Shown here: positions 1 to 9,757 of the stretch, one piece after another
Position numbering within the stretch: the stretch's first letter is position 1
Layout: every line of letters starts with the position of its first letter
NCBI GenBank assembly: GCA_023091735.1
Contig: JALKBU010001054.1
Span: 1 to 17,567, forward strand
Reading direction: 5' to 3'
Length of the DNA: 17,567 nucleotides
Origin: Trichomonas tenax
Taxonomy: Eukaryota; Parabasalia; Trichomonadida; Trichomonadidae
The notes under the pieces: generated by a model
Told to the model about the DNA's origin: nothing
Databases searched by the model: none
What the model saw: only the letters and a program-made list of their open reading frames with translations
Translations under genes and position numbers: made by a program

Positions 1-887
1 GCCACTTACACCACTGGATAGACAACTATCAATAAGTACATGAAAGTACTTTCAAATCGAAAAAATATTGATCAGATAAAAAGTTATGAAGGTCGCGGGA
101 CTACACCGCAGAAGGAAAAATGTTGCCCTATTAGGAAGATTTTTTTCCCGTTGACTTTTTTGAGATTTGCGATTTTTAACGAGTAGACCCTCTATCAAGC
201 CAAACTGAGAAGACATTTACGTGCTTTTCAAGGGTGCTGAGTATGTTTATAGCATTTGTTTGTCTATTTAGCTTGAGGATCTCCATGCCTCCATGAGATT
301 TCAGCGAATTTTGACATGTAAAATAACGAAAGTAACCATTTTCGACACTTATTATCTGATATTTGTCATGTAAAGTCGAAAATTTGATATGTAATGTTAC
401 CAATGAGCAAATTTGATGTGAACTTGAGGTAGCATAACGCTCGATGTATGAGCAAAGGAATGCCGTTTGACTCGCGCGCGTAGCGTATTTTTTCTTTTCT
501 ATTTTTTGATTTTTCTACCGGAACTCTAGCAAAAATAAGCGAGCGAACGCTATAATAGTGAGATGTATTTGTTACTTAATCATGATATGATTACAAACAG
601 AAAAAATGTGGAGCCCTTCTATTACGAGTTTAGTAGTGAATATATAACCATTGTATTATTCATAATCAAACCTTGACAATCAAAATCTATATTGCAATCG
701 TCCTATATAGGAGTAAGTCTAATAACTCGAAGCCTATAAAAATCAATATTAAAAATATATTTTTTTTATTTGGTCTAAAATTATTATCAATAGAAAACAC
801 ATGAATTTTTATTACAATACAAGCTTATTATTAGTATGAATTTAAATAAATATTATTTTGATAAAATTTTTTTCTGAATAATTATTC
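1..887. other. gene-free left end; one long unassigned open frame
   Basis: No recognised gene lies here. On the minus strand one frame stays open from about 517 down to 176 (roughly 113 codons), long for DNA this AT-rich. It has no early ATG, no initiator element in front, and no motif I recognise. It could be the tail of a decayed gene or chance. Short GC-rich words such as a CGCGCG run near 473-480 break the AT-rich background. The rest, about 560-887, is A/T-run sequence that probably includes the 3' flank of the gene at 888-1208. Confidence 0.4.
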
Positions 888-1208
888 TTAGTTTGGTGCC
901 CTTGGATTCATTCCGTAGGAGAGTGTGTCGTACAACTTCCAAATTGCAACTCCACACATAACTATAGATATAAGTGAATTATTTGTCCACGATTTGCCCT
1001 GCGACTGATTTATGAACATGCTGATTAACAAAAAGAACGAAAGCAAGCAATATGTTGGCTCAAATCTGTATAAACCAAAAGCGGCAAGAATAAGAGCGAA
1101 AAACGCGAGGAAATCCAATCCATCGCCAGACCTCACTCTATCTCCCTTCAGCGGTTTTATATCTTTTTCACTCCTTTGTGGAATTAAAACTTCGTTCTTT
1201 TTCCCCAT
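888..1208 (-). CDS. Asterix/WDR83OS-like subunit of the ER PAT complex
   Basis: The protein has 106 residues, about the length of animal Asterix (WDR83OS, UPF0139). In that family Asterix pairs with CCDC47 in the PAT complex, an intramembrane chaperone of the ER multipass translocon that shields unfinished transmembrane helices. The polar N-terminal half (1-30) ends in an acidic/glycine stretch (SGDGLDF, 27-33). Three hydrophobic helices follow at about 31-47, 50-66 and 78-97, and the tail ends NPRAPN, matching the short Pro-rich family tail. The polar loop between helices 2 and 3 (NQSQGKSWTNN, 67-77) corresponds to the family's Ser/Asn-rich loop. I chose the ATG at 1208 because an initiator TCACTTTT sits just before it; the frame is open 26 codons further upstream but that part would lie before the transcription start. 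The family call rests on helix layout, length and remembered resemblance, not on an alignment. Confidence 0.75.
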   Translation of the reverse strand: MGKKNEVLIPQRSEKDIKPLKGDRVRSGDGLDFLAFFALILAAFGLYRFEPTYCLLSFFLLISMFINQSQGKSWTNNSLISIVMCGVAIWKLYDTLSYGMNPRAPN

Positions 1209-1210
1209 TA

Positions 1211-1220
1211 TAAAAAGTGA
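1211..1220 (-). promoter_or_regulatory. trichomonad initiator element (Inr) of the Asterix-like gene
   Basis: Read on the minus strand the site is TCACTTTTTA, matching the parabasalid Inr consensus TCA+1YW. The predicted +1 A is at 1218, giving a 10-base 5' leader before the ATG at 1208, typical of the very short leaders known in trichomonads. Confidence 0.75.
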
Positions 1221-1636
1221 CGAACGACCAATGATATCCTGACAAGTTAATTTTTTACATAGCAAAAATAGTATTTTACATGACAAATATTTATTTCATT
1301 TAAATTCTTCATCAAATGCTTTGAATATTGATTCACACATTGATAAAAAAAGAAGCTTTGAATGTATCTAATAATGAATCTTCTATGTCTCAGAGTCTCA
1401 TAATCCAAAGCATTGATGAGAAAGCCGAAAATATAAGAATAGAAATTTTTTCCAAACAACTTAAGAAAACATCAAAAAAATGTGAAATATTTCAATCAAT
1501 CACTTTTCTAGATGACATCAAAACATGCAAATATGCAGTAAAGGAATGGTATCATTAAGTTAAAACAGCAACAACGACCAAGCAATCCATTTCCTCTCTT
1601 CTTGAAATAACATTAAAATATTTAATGCGTTTTCGA

Positions 1637-1756
1637 AATGTCGACATCAATGCAAAGGGCGGTTTTGGATAAACACCATTAATACATGCAGAACAAAATG
1701 GAAGGTATCAAAATTTTCGTTGCCTAAATACTAAAGCAAATAGTGGTAAAATATGA
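1637..1756 (+). pseudogene. ankyrin-repeat gene remnant
   Basis: The frame starting at 1637 reads NVDINAKGGFG, then TAA at 1670-1672, then TPLIHAEQNGRYQNFRCL. This follows the ankyrin pattern (GAD-NAK---G-TPLH-AA--NG----V--L), with the stop where a Trp or Lys usually sits just before TPL. One repeat is recognisable, broken by the stop, and no intact repeats flank it. An open frame at 1328-1558 on the same strand may be an upstream part of the same dead gene, but it has no clear motif. Trichomonads carry very many ankyrin-repeat genes, so debris of this kind is expected. Confidence 0.6.
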
Positions 1757-1835
1757 AATCTTCTTAGAAACATGGTGCATATTAATATCAACATAAATAG
1801 ATAATTTATAAAATACAAACAAAAAAATATAATAA

Positions 1836-2698
1836 CTACGTTGTCGTAGTCGTATCATAAGGATTCTTTTCCTCACTATTTGTCGATGATGCTGCGCTAT
1901 GCTGAGAAAGTGTTTCTGTTGCTGAAGCGTTCGTTGAATGGTTCGTTTCGGTCGCTGATGCATTAGGAGTTGCTGATGCAGACATATATGTGTTCTTTTC
2001 TGGTTCTGCGTCTTCTATGTCCGACAACTCTTTATCCTGCCTCCTGTTCTTATCGACATCATACGTAACGCTCTTGTTGTGGAATATGCAATATACAATG
2101 ATTATAGCGACGACAACAAGTACAGAGAAGAACGCAATGAAAACTATTTGAACGGTTTGTCAGTCTTTCGTCACTGTGCTCCGGATCTCCCTCTGGGAGA
2201 TTAAGTGAAGGTTCGCTTATCCTCAGATTGAATATTCCCGTTGATTTCTTGTACAGAGCGAACGGGAAGTCCATGTATGACCTCGTTCCTCTAAACAGTC
2301 CCTTTGTCTCTTTGTTCATCGTGTGATCATTCTCAGCAGTGATGTGGGCGCCAGAAATGAGATCTCCATCTATGGACCGTTTAGTCGTCCATTTTGCGAT
2401 GATGGAGCGACTTCTGAGATAGTTTTCTTTTGAAGGAATGTGAAACTGCCCAGCGTACTCTGAATAGAGCGTGAAATCTGAATCAGCGTCCAATCCTGAT
2501 CTTGAAGCTTGCTTCGATCTGATTTGTACTGACTGAGCTTGTTTGCAAATTAAAATGGTAAATGGTTTCACCTTTTCCCGCTGATTATTAATATTATAAT
2601 TAAAAAGTTGAAATTGAGCTGCGATACTCCAAGCAATTAATCCTTAGCATAAAGGGAAACAAAATCAAGAAGGTTATTTTTTGGTGATTTTTTAACAT
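1836..2698 (-). pseudogene. broken type I membrane protein gene (signal peptide, ectodomain, TM, Ser/Thr tail)
   Basis: Three frames on one strand fit together as one single-pass protein of about 285 residues. First, 2698-2600 encodes a start with a hydrophobic signal-like segment (ITFLILFPFML) and ends in TAA just after a run of five T. Second, the neighbouring frame from about 2604 continues through an ectodomain-like region to about 2160. Third, a further frame encodes a 22-residue transmembrane segment (IVFIAFFSVLVVVAIII..., 2147-2082), a basic stop-transfer stretch and a Ser/Thr/Ala-rich tail (SASATPNASATET) ending DTTTTT and TAG at 1836-1838. In the TM frame a TGA at 2160-2162 lies just outside the membrane segment. 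The lesions are therefore two frame changes plus one nonsense codon. No trichomonad intron signals were seen at the breaks. An initiator element in front shows it was once a gene. I do not recognise the ectodomain family; assembly error is an alternative to decay. Confidence 0.65.
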
Positions 2699-2730
2699 TT
2701 TCTTGTTTCCTAAATAAGTTAAAAATACAC

Positions 2731-2741
2731 CAAAAAAGTGA
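2731..2741 (-). promoter_or_regulatory. initiator element in front of the broken membrane-protein gene
   Basis: Minus-strand TCACTTTTTTG with the predicted +1 A at 2739. The leader to the ATG at 2698 would be 41 bases, longer than for the intact genes in this window. Confidence 0.55.
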
Positions 2742-3515
2742 AGGACGATACAGGAAGTTTGGCCATAACGTACCCTTAAAATATGATAGATTTCTGGAGT
2801 TTTTGATATAAGAATATTAAGGATGTTGGGGAATTTTCACCCCACCTAAAGTGGCCCCTTGGTCAGGGGATTTTGGGGGTATAGCTATTTTAAAGGTTTT
2901 CTATCATTTTTCTTATTTTTTGCTTTTTTCACAAATCTTAAAATTTTGACCATTTTTCAACAACAATTATAGATTTTATCGCTATACAATGATTTTAGTA
3001 TACATTCCTGATATAAATGATACACTTTTATTACCAAATTCTCAAAAATAAATATGATTTAAAAAGTCTTAGATTTTATTATAGGCGATCGCCTTCAAAA
3101 CACGAAAAATATGATAAAAGGGGTATTTTTAGACCAAATTTTCAAAATCGCGCATGAAATCAGGGAGCAAATGGATTTTTTCTGAGGAATTTTGAGAGGT
3201 TAACCGCCACCCCTATGGGTGGTGGTGGGGTATTTTGGGGGCCTTTTAATGCGGTCAACAATATTCCGCTTTGATTTTAAATGCATTTGGATTCTTTTTG
3301 AGCTAAAAAAACAATATTCAAAAACAACTAACATTATTTTGTGAATATATGCTCCATTATCTATACTGCAGTAATGTATAGATAATACAATACAGAAATA
3401 TTGCATTTTTTATATTAATTATCGCATATTAGAAAAAAATTCGATATAGAAATATGGCATTTTAGTCATTAAAAGTAAGATAAACAATCAAGTTGTAAGG
3501 TGGTGTGTATAATGA
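2742..3515. other. intergenic, with G/C-rich hairpin-like islands
   Basis: No gene seen. Against AT-rich sequence, two islands stand out. At 2855-2869 CCCCT and AGGGG can pair around a 5-base loop. At 3207-3222 CCACCC and GGGTGG pair around CTAT. Both are followed by nearly the same G-rich word: GGGGATTTTGGGGG from 2866 and GGGGTATTTTGGGGG from 3227. These may be ends of a decayed repetitive element; I cannot assign one. Confidence 0.4.
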
Positions 3516-3779
3516 AAACATATTAGCGTAAATCGACCTTTCTTTACATATTTCATACATCACTACAATAATGAGACTCAGTTGTCTTGCTGTATGATCG
3601 CGGAGGAGTATTTATGCAGAATACCTGCATCAGAAGCCGCGGTCGAAAAGGCCTTTTGGAAGCTACGCAGAATTGTAACTAATGATAGAACTAAGACTGG
3701 AGAATTTCTTGAATTCGCTCGCCTTGTCCTAAGCATTCCGAACTGTCCTAATGATTGTCAGAAGAAACCACCTTGGTAG
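3516..3779 (+). pseudogene. hAT-family transposase C-terminal fragment
   Basis: The frame is open from 3516, and its recognisable part begins after the ATG at 3594. It reads IPASEAAVEKAFWKLRRIV followed by TNDRTKTGEFLE. This is the hAT dimerisation motif (IPASEAAVER-FS-LRRIVTKDRT) found at the C-terminus of hAT transposases. The BED zinc finger and the RNase H-like catalytic core, several hundred residues, are absent: upstream is AT-rich and full of stops. The ORF ends about 30 residues past the motif, as usual for the family. It is a dead 3' remnant of a transposon, or much less likely a domesticated fragment. Confidence 0.75.
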
Positions 3780-5844
3780 CAGTTAGTACTTTTTCTTGCA
3801 GCTAGTCGTTTCAAAGTTTCAGTTATGCAATTATTTGCTTTAAAATGTATTTATTGTTAGTTGTAATCTTTCATGTACTAAGTTGTATAAATGCTAAACA
3901 AAATGTTTGTATTATCGATTTCGATAGTATAAAGTTGAATGATTCATTCAAATGAAAACAAAAGAATTGGATATGATTTTAACCTTATTTTGAACCCTAT
4001 CTTCTAGGTGCAGAGGCATGCTAGAAGAAAGATACATTAGCACAGTATACTTTACTTCATGACCTTTAATTAAGAAGCTGGATGATTCTGTAGCATTTGG
4101 CTTGATCTAAATAAATTATCATTCGGGATGTATCCACATGTATAGATAGATTGATGTGAAGTTGGTTTTGATTAAGAATCTATGACCTTTTTGGTCAATG
4201 AAAATAAGATTTTTTTTGTCTAAGCTGAACTTAAATTTTAACATTACAATTTAAGCTAAAATGTTAATGATATCTTTTTTCGTGCCATATCAACTTGTAA
4301 TTTCAAAAGAATCAGTCCAATTTTGATTCGTCTTTATTCAGTAACATAATTGTTTGGCATAATTGCAATTATAAAGGCAGTATCAATGTAGAAATAAATA
4401 AACACAATTCATCCAATAGAACTAACATTAATTAAATATTGTGAAAAAGATGAGATAAATAACATGTATTTGTATTAGAATATCTTTTTGTCTGCATTTT
4501 AAATACAGATGGAAATCATAAGACCATCTAATTCAGATAAAAAAAGTAGTTTGTAAAAAATTCTGCAAAAAAACGGAGTTTCGTCATATTTTGATACGAA
4601 TTTTATTAGGAATTGTATAAGATGGTCTAGCAAGCAAATAACAGATGCACAAAAACCCTAAGATTTGAAAATTCGGGAGATAATCTGAGAAGTTTTGGGT
4701 TCAAATCCAGAACAGATTCTTGCTGAATGTTTCTCTCATGTGCCCTATTGTACAGTGTGCTAATGAAGGCGTAGTACGAACGCGCTCATTAAATATAACA
4801 AGTCCCTTTATTACTGAGTCAGCCCCTAGCTAAAGGCACCCCAAAACCGACATCCTTCGAAATATGCTCAATAGCCCTAAAAAGTGTAAAATAAACGAAT
4901 TTCAAATCTGAAAACTGGAAAATTTTAGGAATTGAAGGCTGACTCTTTGTCTATTTATATCATTTAAGGAATCTATTGCACCCATCGACTCGAGAGAAAT
5001 AAAATGAAAATATTAAGCGAAAAAAAAATAGCGGTAATATATGAATTTCTTTATGTGAATAGAAGGCAAAATGTCAACATATGATGTTTTTATGCATTAT
5101 AATGCCTAAATTTGACTATATTGTTCAGATCATTTTGATTTTCGTTCAATATAAGTAATTAAAAAATTTGTACTATTGGGTCAATTTTGCATTGAGTAAA
5201 AGATTATAAAGAACTGAGTTTTAAGCGATAAAGTATAAAATATATTTTTGGCGAAATTTGTATTTTTTAATTCCAAGTGTTCTCCAAGAGTTTCCAGTAT
5301 CAACTTTAAATTGGATATGTGTTATCATATCCTAAATAGCATTTAAGCCAATAAAAATGTTATTTGTTCAATATTGAAGACTTAAACTCAAGTAAACGAT
5401 AAAATAAACTTGGATATATAGATACCAGAGGTCATATTTTCGATATCTTTAGGAAAACTTCTTTGTAAGAGTTTAATGGATTCTTTGTTGAATTTTATCG
5501 AATTTGATGAACCCAAGTGACGCTATATTTGGATCGTTCTCATGAACAAATAACTATTCACAAAGTCAAAATCTCAAAATCTCATTTATAATGGGTTGAT
5601 ATGCGGGAGATCTTGTCAAAGATACATTATAGAGCAATTGTGTTGATATGCTTGATATATCTTAATGGAGTATATGATAATGGAATAGTTAAAAGTAAAT
5701 TTCAATGTATATTTTCAATCAATTACAATATTGGATGGAAAAATGCATAATTTGATAGAAAGAATAAAAAGATAGATTTATATCGACCTGATATAAACAA
5801 TATAATAAACAATCTCTAATCAACAAAACAGATAAAAAACAAAA
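3780..5844. other. 2 kb gene-free AT-rich region
   Basis: No coding region or RNA gene could be supported. The only structure noted is a pair of inverted 9-mers, GAGTCAGCC at 4816-4824 and GGCTGACTC at 4937-4945, around a slightly GC-richer 112-base core. This could be a short inverted-repeat element, but nine bases is little. The rest is A/T runs. The right edge is the 3' flank of the kinase gene. Confidence 0.5.
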
Positions 5845-6801
5845 TTAAGCATTTGAGTTGTCAAACTTGAATCCTTGAATCGGGAACTTCAGCTGTGAGT
5901 TGCAGATCTGCACCATTCCATGTAAAGGCAATTTGTTGAACGATAAAGCAGGAATAACTTGTGGAGCGCGCATGAACATTCTTGGACGAGGAACAACGAT
6001 GTTTGGCTGAGAAACTCTCTGTGGGAGTCTGAACATCGCACGAAGTTCGGCCATTGTCGCACGCTTTTCTGGATTTGGTTGAATGCACATCTTTAAGACT
6101 TCTCTAAACTCAGCGCTGATGAATCTTGGAATCTTGTAATGACTAAATTCAACAAACTGGACACATTGGACTTTGTTTGTGAATGGCAAACATCTGAAGG
6201 CCAAAAAATAGAGTGTCATGCCTAATGACCATACATCGGCTTTGAATGAGTTATAAGGAAGCTTTTGGACAACTTCAGGAGCCATGAAACAGCGTGTACC
6301 CGAAAACTGGTAACATGAGCCGTGATCCTTGCGAGCTAAGCCGAAATCACAAAGTTTTGCGCGTCCATACTTGTCCAAGAGAACGTTGGCGGGCTTGATG
6401 TCTAAGTGTGCAATTCCCTTTTGGTGGAGAAAATTCAATGCTTCGATGATCTCAAATGTGAATTTTAGAATCTCTGAATCCTTTAGGTCGTGGTTATTGA
6501 TGTAATCGTATATGTTTCCGCCTGTGCAGTCCTCTAAAATCAAGAAATATCGATCAAATTCACGAAAATATTTGTAAAGCTTGATGACGTTCTGATGGTT
6601 AAGTTGCATCAATGCGTTGAGTTCTTGTTCAAATGCGAATTGCTGGTTGATCGTTTTGCATACAAAAGTTTGATCGTAGTGTTTCGAGTAAACTCTAAAG
6701 CAGCATCCAAAGCCGCCCTCGCCAACAGACTCTACGTACTCATAGCCTTGTTGATGCAAAACCAATTTTATCTTGTCGAGATCGATTAGACAGTTTTCCA
6801 T
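5845..6801 (-). CDS. serine/threonine protein kinase, compact single-domain
   Basis: The protein has 318 residues and is almost entirely a kinase domain. Visible motifs are the glycine loop GEGGFG (27-32), the ATP-anchoring lysine in VCKTI (K49), the helix C glutamate in the FEQELNAL stretch (probably E60), the catalytic loop HLDIKPANVLLD (132-143) with D134 and N139, DFG (152-154), SGTRCFMAPE (167-176) and DVWSLG (189-194). A Pro/Arg-rich tail of about 65 residues follows the domain, with no second domain. All catalytic residues are present, so it should be active. The residue before the catalytic Asp is Leu rather than Arg (non-RD), suggesting it does not need activation-loop phosphorylation in the usual way. 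The SGT-FMAPE and HLDIKP-N pattern resembles the large trichomonad CAMK-like families; the substrate is unknown. I start at the ATG at 6801, downstream of the initiator. A GTG two codons earlier is in frame but is not a plausible eukaryotic start. Confidence 0.92.
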   Translation of the reverse strand: MENCLIDLDKIKLVLHQQGYEYVESVGEGGFGCCFRVYSKHYDQTFVCKTINQQFAFEQELNALMQLNHQNVIKLYKYFREFDRYFLILEDCTGGNIYDYINNHDLKDSEILKFTFEIIEALNFLHQKGIAHLDIKPANVLLDKYGRAKLCDFGLARKDHGSCYQFSGTRCFMAPEVVQKLPYNSFKADVWSLGMTLYFLAFRCLPFTNKVQCVQFVEFSHYKIPRFISAEFREVLKMCIQPNPEKRATMAELRAMFRLPQRVSQPNIVVPRPRMFMRAPQVIPALSFNKLPLHGMVQICNSQLKFPIQGFKFDNSNA

Positions 6802-6817
6802 TATCACTAAATGTTAT

Positions 6818-6825
6818 AAAAGTGA
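6818..6825 (-). promoter_or_regulatory. initiator element of the kinase gene
   Basis: Minus-strand TCACTTTT with the predicted +1 A at 6823. The leader to the ATG at 6801 is 22 bases. Confidence 0.75.
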
Positions 6826-7632
6826 CAATCACTTGAAAAAGTTCAATCAAATTTAGCTGTCCATTGAGTCTATGCATGGAATAAAGCATTTTGTACCAAT
6901 AACAAAATTTTGAATGATTGAAGTTGAGAAATAATATACAAAATTTTTTAAAGTTGAGAAATTATATACAAATGATTCCAAGCATAGTAAATATTAATTG
7001 CTTTTAAATGAATCCTCAAAAATGTGATGACCATTCAAAACAATATCTTGATTGAAAGTATTGATTATTGCCGTAAGGTTAAAAATTCTTTTTATGTTTT
7101 CCGTATTGTATTTTTTCAGATAAGCTATAACGTACGTAGTTACTTTTTATCGACGGAAGTTTACATTGGCACTTTTGAATGAAATAATCAAATTATATGA
7201 CCTGATTATGCCAATGTATATAAGAATAAAGCAATTATAACATTTGAACAATATTATGCGTTATTTTATCGTTATTTTGTATTTGCATATCACAAGATGT
7301 CTATATTTTGAGTTTCAGGAATTTTCTCACAAAAATCGTCTTAAAATTTTGCGAAAAATATTTGGTATTTAGTATTCGGATGAAAAGCGGATTACAAATT
7401 TAAAATAAAAATAGATTTAGGTTACCGTGCCTTAAACAATTCAAAAATTAGCAAATTGAAATTTTTGTCATCATCGATATTTTTTTCAATGTTTTTTTTC
7501 ACTTTTTGTTTTTTGATTTATTGTTGTTGTTGCTATTTATGACTATTTATAATGATATCAATCATAATTTTCAATGGAATTAGAAATCTCTAAAAACAAT
7601 AGAAATTGGTACGCTAACTATATGAGGCAGTG

Positions 7633-7666
7633 ACAAACTATACCGAAAATTTTTGTTATAGTTTGT
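7633..7666. repeat. 34-bp near-perfect palindrome
   Basis: ACAAACTATA (7633-7642) pairs with TATAGTTTGT (7657-7666). After one mismatch the inner bases continue to pair, so nearly the whole 34 bases fold back. It could be a cruciform or hairpin; there is no gene beside it. Confidence 0.6.
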
Positions 7667-7685
7667 AGTTTTGTGGAAGGAAGAG

Positions 7686-7873
7686 GTTTAGAGGAATTTC
7701 TAAACAGCCATTATCATAGACAGTTTCTTCTGATGAATTTATTGAGTTTTGAGTGAATTTTATAAACTATATTGGATATCAAAATGTGAGATTCCGACTT
7801 GATTTTGCAATATTAAGGAAATAGCTTTAACTTGTTGTATGTTACATGATCAAAGGTTTAAATTCCTCTAAAC
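7686..7873. repeat. 14-bp inverted repeat with 160-bp spacer
   Basis: GTTTAGAGGAATTT (7686-7699) recurs exactly in inverse at 7860-7873. Allowing a 2-base gap, the match runs on through AAAC. The left arm is itself a small hairpin, with GTTTAGA and TCTAAAC pairing at 7686-7705. It may be the ends of a short non-autonomous element. Confidence 0.5.
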
Positions 7874-9424
7874 ACAATTTTTCAATATTATCTGATCTCT
7901 GAATAATGGCTCATGTCGTTATTCTTCGATTCAATCAGTATTGTCAGATACGATTGGATGTGTTTAATATGCAAGTCATGTGTTTAATTCCATATGTTAA
8001 AAAAAAGATGTGAATTTCAAAACATTATTTTGACAAATCAAGATTTGAAGAGAGATATCAAATTGTTGAATAGATATATGAATATCATATAGTGTGTATA
8101 ATAGATGGAAAGAATTCAACAAAAATAAATCGCTGCATTGTCGAGATACACTCTAAATTAATATCTCAAAAGTGACTGAATACTGATGTGTTATTTGGAG
8201 TGCATCACATCAAGAAGATCATAAGGAGCATATCAGTTATTATACTCATATACTATAGTACTGGTATATACTTTTGTATCGCGTTGTATATTGTTGTTGC
8301 CTTTGTATAAATATTTGTGCTAATGTACATTCACCCGATGCTAGAATTATTGTGATTGATTAATCCATGAAATTGTGTGTATTTAAGAAGTCTACATGCT
8401 ATTCAAAGATACTTTATTACATGCACACAGGTTTTGATGGTTTATTATAATATTTTATGAAAAATATGTAATATCTTATATTCAGAAGAGCGATTGAGGA
8501 TTACTTAACATGAAATACTAAATTCTAGTGTATGTAGAGCATTTATTTATCATAAATAGCTAATTATAACATATAATTAGATTCATCAAAAAAAATCATA
8601 TGCTATGTCAGATTAAAAGTAACATCATACTACTCATATGAGAGTGTGTTATTTATGCGCTTTCACAAGCCTCAAGTTCAGAAAAATAAAAATTTATTTC
8701 CTCAAGTCTCTTATTTCATAACATATGTACTTGGGGGCATGCTTTCGCATGCTGCGTTGAGCAGCCAATATGTATATGGATGTGAATGAGAAAATATTTA
8801 AAAAATTCACTTAAATTTTGATGCTATTCAGTAAATATTATTTTGTATACGTGTGCATCCTTCCTGCACAAAGAAACTTATCAGAAACAGTGCAAATAGC
8901 AAAAATGATTATGATATATAATTTTGACAATGTAAAGTAATTATGTCAAAATGTCAAAAAAATCAAAATTGTATTTTTAACACGTACATATATTATAATG
9001 CACATTTGCAGTCCAATCATAGAAAAATTAGTCTTTTTGATTAAGCAATTAATACTGATTATTTCAATATTGAAGACATAGACTAATAAGCACAAGTAGA
9101 ATTCATGCATACACACTGTACATTTCTCATCGCCTATCAAAAGTATCAAAACTCTATTTAATATTATCAAACTAATGAAAAATAACTATAAACAACTATC
9201 TTCCATTCATCGTTGTCCTCCTGTGCATGCAGAAGGATAATATAGATTGAAATATAGATGTTTCTGTTCAAATAAAGCAAAATTGCGTGATTCTGTAATT
9301 TTTGAGCTATCCTAAAGCTCACAGTAATTCTGTTGATCATGCATTCGCGTACAAATCAAAAAATGCTGTAAAGTAGTTTGGAAAGCAGATATTATAATCA
9401 AAAAGGTCAAAAATCATTAAAAAT

Positions 9425-9490
9425 GACGTGCTTCTTGCTCACATCATACAGAACATCGCGACATTGAAGAAAATGGGCAGGAAGTACGTC
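9425..9490 (+). repeat. hairpin 1 of the array
   Basis: GACGTGCTTCTTGCTCA (9425-9441) pairs over 17 positions with 9474-9490. The three non-Watson-Crick positions would all be G-U in a plus-strand RNA, so that RNA pairs fully. The loop is 32 bases. Confidence 0.6.
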
Positions 9491-9627
9491 TTTCTCAATG
9501 AAATTTGATCATGAAATATAGCTATACGCTACATTTCATTATGTAGGGTATTTATCGAATGCGTGTGCTCTGTCGATGTAATTTTAGTGTTTGCTGGTGC
9601 CAGAAGTCGATAATTTATCCAAAAAAA

Positions 9628-9731
9628 TATAAATGCCATCAAAAATGATCAATTTCTAGTAAAAACTCTCCAGACCAACAATTGTCTGAAGAATTTGTGC
9701 CAAAAATTGATCATTTTTGATGGTATCTATA
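9628..9731. repeat. hairpin 2 of the array (longest span)
   Basis: A perfect 20-bp stem (9636-9655 with 9704-9723) extends outward to 9628/9731 with one G-T and one A-C position. The 48-base loop holds a smaller CAGAC/GTCTG stem. Confidence 0.65.
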
Positions 9732-9757
9732 AACGGAGAATTATAAATCGACAATAA

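Larger units (their letters stand above)
6826..9424. other. 2.6 kb gene-free region between kinase gene and hairpin array
   Basis: Only short, low-complexity open frames occur. Three structured spots stand out: inverted repeats at 7633-7666 and 7686-7873 (listed separately) and a GC-rich double hairpin at 8737-8765. In the last, GCATGC pairs with GCATGC around TTTC, then GCTGC pairs with GCAGC around GTTGA. The rest is AT-rich sequence without recognisable content. Confidence 0.5.

Noticed and set aside
1209..1286. Longer N-terminus for the Asterix-like protein
   Set aside because: It would begin upstream of the initiator element; the ATG at 1208 gives the family's usual length.
2160..2610. 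Introns explaining the frame changes in the membrane-protein pseudogene
   Set aside because: No trichomonad-type 5' GTATGT or 3' ACTAACACACAG signals near either break.
4623..4708. tRNA-like pair of internal promoter boxes (TGGTCTAGCAAG and GGTTCAAATCC)
   Set aside because: The T-stem has a G-A mismatch, no acceptor stem pairs, and no anticodon arm folds. At best a decayed tRNA-derived sequence.
6802..6807. GTG start for the kinase
   Set aside because: Non-ATG starts are not expected here, and the ATG at 6801 follows the initiator.
7706..7915. Inverted 9-mer AGCCATTAT / ATAATGGCT
   Set aside because: It crosses rather than nests with the 14-bp inverted repeat, and nine bases are not significant alone.
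8946..9170. 74-codon minus-strand open frame
   Set aside because: Low-complexity Ile/Leu/Phe-rich translation from AT-rich DNA, no initiator, no motif.
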